From: Lysobacteraceae bacterium
Lineage (GTDB): Bacteria; Pseudomonadota; Gammaproteobacteria; Xanthomonadales; Xanthomonadaceae
DNA: 64,000 bases
Reading direction: 5' to 3'
NCBI GenBank assembly: GCA_003241895.1
Contig: QBLY01000007.1
Coordinates: 86,493-150,492 of the forward strand
The notes beneath the pieces were generated by a model. The model saw only the letters and a program-made list of their open reading frames with translations, had not been told where the DNA came from and did not search any database. Shown here piece by piece: positions 42,801 through 51,540 of this stretch. How positions within the stretch are numbered: the first letter of the stretch is position 1; each line of letters starts with the position of its first letter. A program made the translations under genes and the position numbers.

Positions 42801-43343
42801 GAGGATGGGCATCATCGCCGACTCGAACTCACCCTCGGAGCCGTGCGGCAGCGTGGACGAGCGGCAGGCGTGGTCGTCGGCGGCCAGCGCCAGCACGCCG
42901 CCCATGCGCGACGTGCCGGCGGCGTTGCCGTGCTTGAACACGTCGCCGCAGCGGTCCACGCCCGGGCCCTTGCCGTACCACATCGAAAACACGCCGTCGT
43001 ACTTCGCACCCGGGAACAGGTTGGTCTGCTGGCTGCCCCACACCATGGTCGCGCCCAGGTCTTCGTTGAGGCCCGGCGTGAACTCGATGCCCGAAGCGGC
43101 CAGGTGCTTCTTGGCCTTCCACAGCTCCAGGTCGAAGCCGCCCAGCGGCGACCCGCGGTAGCCCGAGATGAAGCCGGCCGTATTGGCCCCGGCCGCGCGG
43201 TCGCGCATCTGCTGCATCAGCGGCAGCCGCACCAGCGCCTGCACGCCGGACAGGTAGATCCGGCCCTCTTCGCGGGTGTATTTCGACTGCAGGTCGTAGT
43301 CGCGGTCGAGCGTCTGGGGGGCGGGCAGGGTTGGAACGGACAT
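39828..43343 (-). CDS. Indolepyruvate ferredoxin oxidoreductase, fused alpha/beta subunits
   Basis: TPP/2-oxoacid oxidoreductase motifs; CxxCxxC cluster (CEGCGDCGVKSNC); GVGGTGVVTIGALLGMAA. Confidence 0.93.
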   Translation of the reverse strand: MSVPTLPAPQTLDRDYDLQSKYTREEGRIYLSGVQALVRLPLMQQMRDRAAGANTAGFISGYRGSPLGGFDLELWKAKKHLAASGIEFTPGLNEDLGATMVWGSQQTNLFPGAKYDGVFSMWYGKGPGVDRCGDVFKHGNAAGTSRMGGVLALAADDHACRSSTLPHGSEGEFESAMMPILNPAGVQDILDMGLLGWAMSRYTGRWIGFKTIAETVESSASVNVNPHQLDIILPGDFVMPQGGLNIRWPDPPLNQEMRLHQFAVKAAQAFARANHIDKVIFDSPKARLGIVTTGKSYLDVLQALEYLGIDRKMAEEIGIRVYKVGMTWPLEPLGIREFARGLQDIIVVEEKRSFIERQMKEYMYNWEHRPSIIGKYDELDNWVLPSTNELTPATIAGVIGRRIQKFHDTEHIRGVLKWMDEKENELAQPRANFPRVPHYCAGCPHNSSTVVPEGSRALGGIGCHYMVTWMDRKTDTFTHMGGEGVTWSGQAPFTDEKHVFQNLGDGTYFHSGSLAIRQSVAAKVNITYKILYNDAVAMTGGQPVDGTLTVPDIAHQVRSEGVKTIVVLSDDIGKWSDKSLFPSGVEFFDRDELDSQQKRLREVPGTTIIIFDQTCAAEKRRRRKRGKAVDPAKRIAINSLVCEGCGDCGVKSNCVAILPKETEFGRKREIDQSNCNKDYSCVKGFCPSFVTIKGGGLRKRKGVDNAERLANLPAPVIVGNLDQPWNILITGVGGTGVVTIGALLGMAAHLENKGASVLDQTGLAQKGGAVTTHVRIARTPADINAVRIAAGEADLVLGCDMVVVNDYWALSKIRADRTEVVINDYQAMPGPFTRMPDMQFPAEGIVDAIRTAMGGREPLQIAATEIATALMGDAIATNLFMLGVAWQRGLVPISFDALVRAIELNGAAVEMNKTAFAWGRLAAIDPQAVLEAAGLAETPMEAQAATLDDEVLSTTLDETIERRVKFLTDYQDRAYAGRYVALVDKVRQAEARKASGSTALTEAVARYYFKLMAYKDEYEVARLYTSGEFMQRIAKQFDGDYKIHFNLAPPMLSKRDANGHLVKQEFGPWIFTAFKLIKRLKFLRGGAFDVFGKTGERRMERQLIVDYARTVEELLGTLDDDNVDLATQIAAVPEHIRGYGHVKEAHFAKAKAHESELLAAWRAPAKATAAA

Positions 43344-43653
43344 GGCGGGGATTCCGAGGCTGGAGCAAAGACTCGGAATTATACCTGCCCGGGCCCTGCC
43401 GGCATGAAGGCGGTGGCGAACCAAAAGAAAGCCCCAACGTGCGAAAGTAAGCCCCAAAAAAACAAGCCGGCGCGCATATCGGAACCGAAAGAAAGTGACC
43501 TGCCCCCTCTGAGCCATGGCGACGGTTTGCCGGGAACCTTCCCCGACGGGTGAAAAGAGCGGCCCCAGCGGCGCATCACCTGGGAACGTCGATCCCCGCA
43601 GCGCCTCAAGGCGGGGAATCTTGTGGCCATGTCACCGGCGGGGCAGGATGCGC

Positions 43654-44769
43654 TCAGCTGTCGTCCAGGGACAGTTCCGTGAAGTCGACATCGCCCCCTT
43701 TGGGCGGCGGACCGGCCAGGCGGATATGCAGCGCCAGATCCGTCTGGGAATCCGAATTGGCCAACGCCGCCTTGTATGAAATCCGGCCGGCGGCATAGAG
43801 GTCGTAGAGCGACTGGTCGAAGGTGATCATCCCACCGGTCAACGCCGCCTCCTTCATTGCTTCCTTCAGGGACGATATTTCCCCCTTCGCGATCAGGTCC
43901 GAAACGTAGGCCGTCAGCAGCAGTATCTCCATCGCCGGCACGTACTTGTTGTCGACCGTGCGCACCAGGCGCTGCGAAATCACCGCGCGCAGGTTGAGCG
44001 ACAGGTCGATCAGCAGCGCCGCCCGTGCGGTGTCGGGGAAGAAATTGATGATCCGCTCGAGCGTCTGGTTGGCGTTGTTCGCGTGCAGGGTCGACAGGCA
44101 CAGGTGCCCGGTTTCCGCATAGGCGATGGCGTGCTGCATGGTTTCTCGGTCGCGTATCTCGCCGATCATGATCACGTCCGGCGCCTCGCGCATCGCGTTC
44201 TTCAGCGCGCTTGAGTAGTCGCGCGTGTCGATGCCAATCTCGCGCTGGTCAACCACCGACTGCTTGTGCTTGTGGATGAACTCGATGGGCTCCTCGATGG
44301 TGAGGATGTGTCCGGCACGATTTTCATTGCGATAGTCGATCATCGACGCCAGCGTGGTGGACTTGCCCGAGCCGGTGCTGCCGACCACCAGGATCAGTCC
44401 GCGCGGCGTCATTATCAGGTCCTCCAGGATCTTGGGAAGGTTGAGCGAGGCGAGCGAGGGGATCTCGGACTTGATGTAGCGTGCCACCAGCGCGATGTCA
44501 CCGCGTTGCCGGTAGATGTTCACCCGGAACCGGCCGACGTCTTTCAGGCCGACGGCGAGGTTCATTTCCATCGTTTCCTCGAACACAGCCTGCTGGCGCT
44601 CGGTCATCAGCGAGTACGCCATGCCGCGCATGTCCTCGCTGTTCATTGGTTCGTGCTTGAGGTGAAGCGTCTCGCCGTTGATCTTCAGGCATGGCGCAAC
44701 GCCGCTGCTCAGGAACAGGTCCGAGCCGTTGCGTGCGGCCAGCAATTGCAGGAGCGATGAAATCTGCAT
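43654..44769 (-). CDS. pilU: PilT/PilU-like twitching motility ATPase
   Basis: Walker A GSTGSGKST; GEIRDRETMQHAIAYAETGHLCLSTLHANN; PilU-like C-terminus. Confidence 0.85.
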   Translation of the reverse strand: MQISSLLQLLAARNGSDLFLSSGVAPCLKINGETLHLKHEPMNSEDMRGMAYSLMTERQQAVFEETMEMNLAVGLKDVGRFRVNIYRQRGDIALVARYIKSEIPSLASLNLPKILEDLIMTPRGLILVVGSTGSGKSTTLASMIDYRNENRAGHILTIEEPIEFIHKHKQSVVDQREIGIDTRDYSSALKNAMREAPDVIMIGEIRDRETMQHAIAYAETGHLCLSTLHANNANQTLERIINFFPDTARAALLIDLSLNLRAVISQRLVRTVDNKYVPAMEILLLTAYVSDLIAKGEISSLKEAMKEAALTGGMITFDQSLYDLYAAGRISYKAALANSDSQTDLALHIRLAGPPPKGGDVDFTELSLDDS

Positions 44770-44813
44770 GGTTTTTTCCTCGATCAAATCGACTCAACGG
44801 GCTTGGGTGACGG

Positions 44814-47309
44814 TCATGTCGTCGCGGACCTGGCGCTGGGCAGGTCAAGCAGGCCTTCGAGCACCTTCTCGATGGCGTCCTGCCGCAGCAGGCGCATGCC
44901 GCTGCGTTCCGATGCGTCCAGCACTTGCGGCACCGAACCGCGGGATCGGATGGTGTCCTTGACTTCGGGCGAACCGGGAAGCAGCTCATACACGCCAAGC
45001 CGACCCTTCAGCCCGCCCTTGCATTCGGGGCAGCCAACCGCCTCATGCAGCATCAAGGGCCCGTCCTTGGCATACCACTCGCGCCATCGCGCGATCACCG
45101 CCGGCGGTTCCTGCACGGAGCCTTCGCAGTACTCCTGCGCCAGCGACAGGATTTCCGCTTCGCTGGCGGGCCGCGCGCGCTTGCATTTCGGGCAAAGCTT
45201 GCGCGCCAGGCGCTGCGAGAGGATGCCGATGAGCGCGTCGGAGAAATTGAACGGATCCATGCCCAGCTCCAGCAGCCGCACCACGCTTTCGGCGGCGCTG
45301 TTGGTGTGCAGCGTCGAGAACACCAGGTGGCCGGTGAGGGACGCTTCGATGCCGATCTTGGTCGTTTCCACGTCGCGCATCTCGCCGACCATGATCACGT
45401 CGGGGTCGGCGCGCAGGAAGGCGCGCATGGCGGCCGCGAAGGTCCAGCCTATCGGGGTGTTGATCTGTACCTGGCGCAGTCCCGCCTGGGTGATCTCCAC
45501 CGGGTCCTCGGCGGTCCATATCTTTATGTCCGGCTGGTTTATCGTGTGCAGCACCGAATGGAGCGTGGTGGTCTTGCCCGACCCGGTGGGCCCGCACACC
45601 AGGAAAAGCCCGTAACTGCGCGAGACCATTTCCTGGATGTTGGCCAGGTCGACGTTGCACAGGCCCAGCTTTTCCAGCGGCAGCGGCTCGACCCCTCCCA
45701 GGATGCGCAACACCACGTCTTCCATGCCGTTCGCGGTCGGCACCACCGCCACCCTCAGTTCTATCTGCAGGACGTTGTAGCGCCCGAAGTCGATCTTGCC
45801 GTCCTGGGCGTGCCGGTGCTCGGATATGTCCAGGTTTGCCATGACCTTGATCCGCGACACCAGCGCCCCGCGATAGGCTGGCTGCAGCTCCAGGTAGTCC
45901 TCCAGTTCGCCATCCTTGCGGAAGCGGATGCGCGTGTTGGCCCTTCCTGCGTTGCTTTCGATGTGGATATCGGATGCGCCCTGCGCATGTGCCTCCAGGA
46001 TGATCTTGTTGGTCAGCCGGACCAGCGCGTTCTCGGAAACGCGGGGGTCTGAATCGCCCACCTGGGCATCGGCTTCCTGGCGTGGGGCGTCGCGGCTGAG
46101 CGCCTGGGTCAGCTCCTCCACGTTGGCGCGCCGCAGGTTCATGTCCTGCATGCCCTTGGCGAGATAGTCTGCGCGCGCGCCGGCGGAGGAAGACCCGCCG
46201 ATGTCGAACCCAGCGTATTCCTTGGCGATCCTGGCGCGCAGTTCAATCGGATCGGCGATGACCGGGACGATGCGCTGCTTGACGATGAATTCGAGCTCAT
46301 GCGCGAAATCCATCGACAGCGGGTCTTCCATCGCGACCACCAGCCCGCTCGGCAGGCGCAGCAGGGGGAGCACCTGGTAGTGGGATGCGAAGCTGGGGTT
46401 CACCAGCTCCAGCACGAGGGGATTGATCCTGAATTCGCGCAGGTTGACGAACGGGATCCCGAGCTTCTTCGACAGCGCCATCTGAACCGCACGCTCGGTC
46501 ACCGCGCCCATTTCAACCAGGATGTCGCCGACCCGCAGCGTCCTGTCGGCCAGCTGCAGTTCCAGCGCCTCGGCCAGCTGCGCGGCTGACACAAGCCCGG
46601 CATCCACCAGCAGGTCGCCCACCGTCATGGACGGATGGTTCACGTGCAGCGACAGCGCCCTCATGAGTTCGTCCTGCGAAACGATGCCGCGGTCCATCAG
46701 CTGCTCGCCCAGCCTGTCCCCGCGCAGCCTGGACTGCTTGTTCAGGGCGGCCAACAGTGCGTCGCTGCTGATCTCGCCGGTTTCCTCGAGGGCGCCACCC
46801 AACGGCGGGCCGATCCGGAAGTCGTCCACCTGCTGGGCGGGAATGAAAGCGCGCAGCACCAGCCGATTTTCCCGTTCGGGGAGATAGAGGAACAGGCCGT
46901 CGCGGCTCTTCAGGAATCCGCGGGTGCTGCCGTCCATGGACTTGCCGTCGCGAAAGCGAACCGCGAAGCTGGTTTCCTCATCGAACTGCGAACCGTCGCT
47001 GCCTACGCTTTCCAGCACATGGAAGTCGCGCCTGAGGTCGAACGCCGCCGTCAGGCGGATCACGCGGATGGCGTCGAGGGCGAAGCTATGCCGACCTTGG
47101 CCATCGGCCGACCCCAGGTCGACCGACGCAACCCCGGGCGAGAAGCCGTGCAGCGCGCCGTTGAAGATGCGCCCGTCCATCAGTTCGATGCTGCAGTGCT
47201 GCTCTTCTCCCGGGACCGGCGCGGCGGCCTGCCTGAAGTAAGGCGGGGTCGGCCATGCCGGCGCTTTGGTTGCCGGCGCCGAACCCACCGGGCCTGTCAC
47301 TGGTTGCAT
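44814..47309 (-). CDS. PilB/GspE-like ATPase with extended N-terminus and MshEN-like repeats
   Basis: Walker A GPTGSGKTTT; GEMRDVETTKIGIEASLTGHLVFSTLHTN; RLGEQLMDRGIVSQDELMRALSLH repeats. Start uncertain (47327 or 47309). Confidence 0.88.
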   Translation of the reverse strand: MQPVTGPVGSAPATKAPAWPTPPYFRQAAAPVPGEEQHCSIELMDGRIFNGALHGFSPGVASVDLGSADGQGRHSFALDAIRVIRLTAAFDLRRDFHVLESVGSDGSQFDEETSFAVRFRDGKSMDGSTRGFLKSRDGLFLYLPERENRLVLRAFIPAQQVDDFRIGPPLGGALEETGEISSDALLAALNKQSRLRGDRLGEQLMDRGIVSQDELMRALSLHVNHPSMTVGDLLVDAGLVSAAQLAEALELQLADRTLRVGDILVEMGAVTERAVQMALSKKLGIPFVNLREFRINPLVLELVNPSFASHYQVLPLLRLPSGLVVAMEDPLSMDFAHELEFIVKQRIVPVIADPIELRARIAKEYAGFDIGGSSSAGARADYLAKGMQDMNLRRANVEELTQALSRDAPRQEADAQVGDSDPRVSENALVRLTNKIILEAHAQGASDIHIESNAGRANTRIRFRKDGELEDYLELQPAYRGALVSRIKVMANLDISEHRHAQDGKIDFGRYNVLQIELRVAVVPTANGMEDVVLRILGGVEPLPLEKLGLCNVDLANIQEMVSRSYGLFLVCGPTGSGKTTTLHSVLHTINQPDIKIWTAEDPVEITQAGLRQVQINTPIGWTFAAAMRAFLRADPDVIMVGEMRDVETTKIGIEASLTGHLVFSTLHTNSAAESVVRLLELGMDPFNFSDALIGILSQRLARKLCPKCKRARPASEAEILSLAQEYCEGSVQEPPAVIARWREWYAKDGPLMLHEAVGCPECKGGLKGRLGVYELLPGSPEVKDTIRSRGSVPQVLDASERSGMRLLRQDAIEKVLEGLLDLPSARSATT

Positions 47310-47518
47310 CGCTGAACCCTCGGCCATCGCAAGGCATGCCTTTGGTCGAGCGTACTCCCATTATCCCGGGCGTTGCGACTGCGCGCCAAGCCACTGCCGG
47401 CTCACCAGGCAGCCACCGCAGCCGTATCGAAGGTCCGGCCCCGGTCCCGATCAACCTGTTGCATGACCACATCCAGACCCGAAGCTGACCGCCAGGCACG
47501 ATGTGCACCGACCAGCTT

Positions 47519-48553
47519 TCAGCCGCCCGTGTCCGACGTGAGTAGTGCAGCCTTGCGCAGCGCCGGCAAGTCAGCCGAGCCGGTGGCGAAGCAGGCCAGG
47601 CGCAGTCCGTGTTCCAAAGCGGCGAAGTGGGCCAGCAGCGGCTCGATGCCGTCGATGGCAGCCCTGAGCAGCGGCCCGGCCTGGCCGACCAGCTGTGCGC
47701 CCAGCCGTATCGCTTTCGCGGCGTCCAGCCCGTGCCGGATGCCGCCCGAAGCGATCAGCGGCAGGTCCGGCAGCACGGCCCGCACCTGGCGCAGCGCGGT
47801 GGCGGTGGGGATGCCCCAGTCGCGGTACATCTCGGCCATTTGCGCGCGCTGGGCATCGTTGGAAAGCCAGCCCTCCACCGCGCTCCAGCTGGTGCCGCCA
47901 GCGCCCGCCACGTCCACGGCGGCAACGCCGCAGCCCGCGAGCCGTGTCGCCACCGCGCCGGAAATGCCGAAGCCGACCTCCTTTACGATCACCGGCACCG
48001 GCAGCTGCACGCACACCTGTTCGAGCATCGCCAGCAGTCCGCTCCAGCGCGTGTCGCCGTTGGCCTGCAGCGCTTCCTGCAGCGGGTTGAGGTGGATGAT
48101 CAGCGCGTCGGCGCCGATCATGTCCACGGCCCGCTGCATGTGGTCGGGTCCGTACTCGCGCAGCTGGCCGGCACCGACGTTGCCGTACAGCGCCACGTCC
48201 GGCGCTATGCGGCGCAGGCTGCGGTCGGTGCCCTGGAAGCCGCCACCCGACAGCGCCACCCGCTGCGAGCCCACGCCAAGCGCGATGCCCAGCGTCTGCG
48301 CCGCCTCGGCCAGCACGGCGTTGATGCTGGCCGCGTCGTGGTGGCCGCCGGTCATGGAGCTGATCAGGAAAGGCCGGCGCAGCGTCTTGCCGAGGAAGCT
48401 CACCGAAAGGTCGATGTCCTGCAGGTCCACTTCGGGCAGCGCGCAGTGTTCGAAGCGCATCGGGTCGAAACCGGCATCCACGGTGCGGGCGTTGACCGTG
48501 CCCGACAGCACGGCCTCGATATGCCCTTGCTTGCGCTGCGACCACTGGCTCAT
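47519..48553 (-). CDS. fni: Isopentenyl-diphosphate delta-isomerase type 2
   Basis: SSMTGGHHDAASIN; FMN-barrel motifs GGTSWSAVE and ASGGIRHGLDAAKAIRLGA. Confidence 0.94.
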   Translation of the reverse strand: MSQWSQRKQGHIEAVLSGTVNARTVDAGFDPMRFEHCALPEVDLQDIDLSVSFLGKTLRRPFLISSMTGGHHDAASINAVLAEAAQTLGIALGVGSQRVALSGGGFQGTDRSLRRIAPDVALYGNVGAGQLREYGPDHMQRAVDMIGADALIIHLNPLQEALQANGDTRWSGLLAMLEQVCVQLPVPVIVKEVGFGISGAVATRLAGCGVAAVDVAGAGGTSWSAVEGWLSNDAQRAQMAEMYRDWGIPTATALRQVRAVLPDLPLIASGGIRHGLDAAKAIRLGAQLVGQAGPLLRAAIDGIEPLLAHFAALEHGLRLACFATGSADLPALRKAALLTSDTGG

Positions 48554-49449
48554 GAAAGTATTCCTCCCCGTCGCTCCGACAGCATCACCACGATCATGTG
48601 CGGCCAGGTCAGCGCCGCCAGACCGATGAACACGATCCTGACGAGGTGGGTTTCAAGGGTCGCCGCCGAGGCGAGGTTCCCGGCGAGCCACGGCCAGACC
48701 AAGGCGGCGGCCACCAGCGTCAACACGGTGTAGGCGACGGCAACGCCCATCATCCGGCGCCGGTCGCCCGGGTCGGCCGACTGCATGGCGTTACGCAAAT
48801 GCCTGGGGCTGTGCAGCGCGCAGAAATACACCAGGAAAAAAACCAGCGGCGGCAGCAGCAGCGCCAAGGCCCCGACCGCACCCAGTTCGACGGCGGCCGT
48901 CGGCGAGCGCGGCAGGGCCAGCAGGGCCGAGGCGGCCGCAGCCAGCGCAAGCCAAGGTGCGGCGACGCCCAGCCACTCCGCCAGCACGCGCCCCTGTTCT
49001 CCGGAGAGCAGCGCGAAAATCCCGCTCACTTCTTCCGGCGCGGCCCAGGCGGGCAGCGCGAGCAGCGCCAGGCCCGAGACGGCCCGCGCCCACACGTTCA
49101 GTTCCTTCTGCCAATCGCCGCCGAAATGCCAGGCGGAGATCGCCAGGAACAGCGCCAGGCTCGCGCCGGGCGCCAGCTGCCAGAGGGCCAGCACGCCTAC
49201 GGCCAGCGCCACGTAAGCGACGTGGAAGGCGGCGAAACCGAACGGGGTGCGCCAGAGGCCAGCGCGCCACGCCACCCACGGATCCAGCGCGCCGTGCGGC
49301 AGCCCGGTCAGCACCACGGCAATCGCCAGCACCACGACCAGCGCCTGGCTGGACACGGACAGCGAGTCGAGCTGCGCCAGCAGCACCGCCAGGCTGCCCA
49401 GGGCCAGGAACAGCCAGGTTTCCGGCGTTGCCTTGAGGCGCCCGGTCAT
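48550..49449 (-). CDS. blh: Brp/Blh-family beta-carotene 15,15'-dioxygenase
   Basis: GLPHGALDPWVA, SAWHFGGDW, ALHSPRHLRN, LTWPHM conserved His motifs. Confidence 0.94.
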   Translation of the reverse strand: MTGRLKATPETWLFLALGSLAVLLAQLDSLSVSSQALVVVLAIAVVLTGLPHGALDPWVAWRAGLWRTPFGFAAFHVAYVALAVGVLALWQLAPGASLALFLAISAWHFGGDWQKELNVWARAVSGLALLALPAWAAPEEVSGIFALLSGEQGRVLAEWLGVAAPWLALAAAASALLALPRSPTAAVELGAVGALALLLPPLVFFLVYFCALHSPRHLRNAMQSADPGDRRRMMGVAVAYTVLTLVAAALVWPWLAGNLASAATLETHLVRIVFIGLAALTWPHMIVVMLSERRGGILS

Positions 49450-50603
49450 GTCGACGGCCTCGGGCGAAGCGACGGGCCGTGCAGCGCTTGGAGAAACGGT
49501 CCGGGCGGCAAGGCGGCGATGATGCGCGCGTGGTCCCGCCAGCCGCCCTGCTCAGACATGAAGCGAACGAACGCTTCGCCAGGAACCGATGACGCCAGCC
49601 GGAGGAAGAATTCCGGCGACCGCGCCGGGTTGTTGGCCAGCGCACGCAGGAAAACCCGATCCATCCAGCCCTGCACTTTCGGCTCGGCCGGGTGGCCAAC
49701 CGGTGGCCGGCCCTGCAGCAGCTCGCGCGCGCAGCGATCCGCCCACGCCTGGATACGAACGAAGCCAAAGCCGGAAGCGGCCCTCAGCGCCCCCGCGCCC
49801 ATCCCGGCGTGCGCAACGCCGGCGATCGGCTCGGCCACGTCCGGCGCAGGCAAGCCCATGGGCAGCACCGCCGTCTCGGTGCGCAGCACTTGGGCGTTCG
49901 ACCAGCCGCGTGCAGCCAGCGTCTGGTCCAGGTCGGCGCAAAGCTGCGCCTGGCCCAGGGCTCGGGTCGAGAAACGCGTCGCTTCCACCAGCGCGCGGGT
50001 CGGCGACAGCGGCAGTACGTAGGAAAAGACGAAGCCCAGCGCATCCGACCGCATGTCGGTCATCAGCTCAACCCGGCTGTCGTCGAAGCGGGCCTGATCG
50101 AAGCGCAGCTCCCGTCCCGAGAAACACTGGAACAGGGTCGAGCCGGAGAACCGGTCCATCGCGGCGGGCCGGGTATCGACGACGAACGACGTCGGGAACG
50201 TGCCCGCGGTGGTGGCCACCGACAGGTGACCGCCCGACGCGTCCACGGCGTTCGCGCGGGTGCCCATCAGCAGCCTGAAATTCGGACGCGACGCGATCAG
50301 TGCCAAAGCGTTGCGATACAAGTCCAGTGACCGGATATAGGCGTAGCGCCAGCCCGGCGCGCGGCGCGTCACCGGTTCGCCGTCCTGCCGGGAAAACTGC
50401 CAGTGGTTCCACTGTCGCGCAGGCGCTACCGGCAGCGCGTGGTGCGCGGGCGTCCAGAACGCCCAGCTGCGGTCGTCGACGTATTCCCCGCGCGGCTCCA
50501 GGATGACCACGCGACCGGCATAGCCGCCGCGCACCAGCCTGGTGGCCAGCGACAGCCCCGCCAGACCACCGCCGACCACGACCAGGTCCACCGGATCATT
50601 CAT
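49446..50603 (-). CDS. crtY: Lycopene beta-cyclase
   Basis: FAD motif DLVVVGGGLAGLSLA; DDRSWAFW; GMGAGALRAASGFGFVRIQ. Start trimmed to MNDPVDL. Confidence 0.93.
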   Translation of the reverse strand: MNDPVDLVVVGGGLAGLSLATRLVRGGYAGRVVILEPRGEYVDDRSWAFWTPAHHALPVAPARQWNHWQFSRQDGEPVTRRAPGWRYAYIRSLDLYRNALALIASRPNFRLLMGTRANAVDASGGHLSVATTAGTFPTSFVVDTRPAAMDRFSGSTLFQCFSGRELRFDQARFDDSRVELMTDMRSDALGFVFSYVLPLSPTRALVEATRFSTRALGQAQLCADLDQTLAARGWSNAQVLRTETAVLPMGLPAPDVAEPIAGVAHAGMGAGALRAASGFGFVRIQAWADRCARELLQGRPPVGHPAEPKVQGWMDRVFLRALANNPARSPEFFLRLASSVPGEAFVRFMSEQGGWRDHARIIAALPPGPFLQALHGPSLRPRPST

Positions 50604-51540
50604 CGCCGGCCGCCAGCGCATCCAGTGCGTGCTGCAGGCTGGCGTCGTGCACGGCGTCGCGACGATGCAGGCGCGCCGAGAAGGCAAGCGCGAACAGCGC
50701 TTGCGAGGCAAGGCCCGCCTTCGCCGCCGGCCCGACCACGGCGCGCCGGTCCCAGCTGCGGTAATCGGCCGCGGCGATCCGGCCGCCAATGGCCCGATAC
50801 ATGCGTCCGGCCGTCAGGATCGCCAGCCGCGCGCGCAGCGGCAGGAAAGCCAGTCCCGCCTCGCCGCTGGCGTAATAGCGGTCGGCCAGGCGCAGCAGGC
50901 GCCGGGTCGCGCCGCGCAGTTCGCGCTGCAGCGCCGGGTCGGGCGCGGCGATGTCGCAGGCAGGCACGTCGCCGACCCAGCTCGCGGGAAGATAGCGGCG
51001 CCCCATGCGGGCATCGGTGCCGACGTCGCGGGCGATGTTGGTGAGCTGCATGGCGATGCCCAGGTCGATGGCGAAAGGCGTCGCCCGCGGGTCCCGCACA
51101 TCCAGCACCGCACACATCATCACCCCCACCGTGCCGGCGACTTGATAAGCGTAGCGGACCAGGGACGCCTCGTCGGCCAGGCGCACCGGCGAAAGGTCGC
51201 TCTGCACGCCGTCCAGCAGCGCATGGACCGGGGCCAGCGACAGGCCCGTGTGCGCCTGCAGCGCCAGCAGGGCCGCGGTCCAGGGATCTTCGGCCTGGCG
51301 GGTGCGAAGCGATCGGCGGACGGCTTCCAAGGCCGCCATCGCCGCCACCGCGTCGCCGGACTCATCGGCCAGGTCGTCCACGTGCCGGCAGAAGCCGTAC
51401 AGCACGGCCGCGCGCTCGGCGTGGGCCGCACCCAGCAGCCGGCTGGCCAGGTGGAAGGTGCGTCCGTGTTTGCGCAGCACCGACCGTGCGGCTTCCACCG
51501 TGCCGGGTTGGGTCGCTCGGGCGAGCGCCATGCCGTTCAC
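50596..51540 (-). CDS. crtB: Phytoene synthase
   Basis: AVLYGFCRHVDDLADE; QLTNIARDVGTDARMGRRYLP. Starts with GTG. Confidence 0.95.
   Translation of the reverse strand: MNGMALARATQPGTVEAARSVLRKHGRTFHLASRLLGAAHAERAAVLYGFCRHVDDLADESGDAVAAMAALEAVRRSLRTRQAEDPWTAALLALQAHTGLSLAPVHALLDGVQSDLSPVRLADEASLVRYAYQVAGTVGVMMCAVLDVRDPRATPFAIDLGIAMQLTNIARDVGTDARMGRRYLPASWVGDVPACDIAAPDPALQRELRGATRRLLRLADRYYASGEAGLAFLPLRARLAILTAGRMYRAIGGRIAAADYRSWDRRAVVGPAAKAGLASQALFALAFSARLHRRDAVHDASLQHALDALAAGDE

Noticed and set aside
43344-43653. Possible degenerate mobile-element remnant (AAGCCCCAA direct repeats, GAAAGTGACC segment, CCCCGC...GCGGGG hairpin)
   Set aside because: No ORF, terminal inverted repeats or target duplication; too weak to call.
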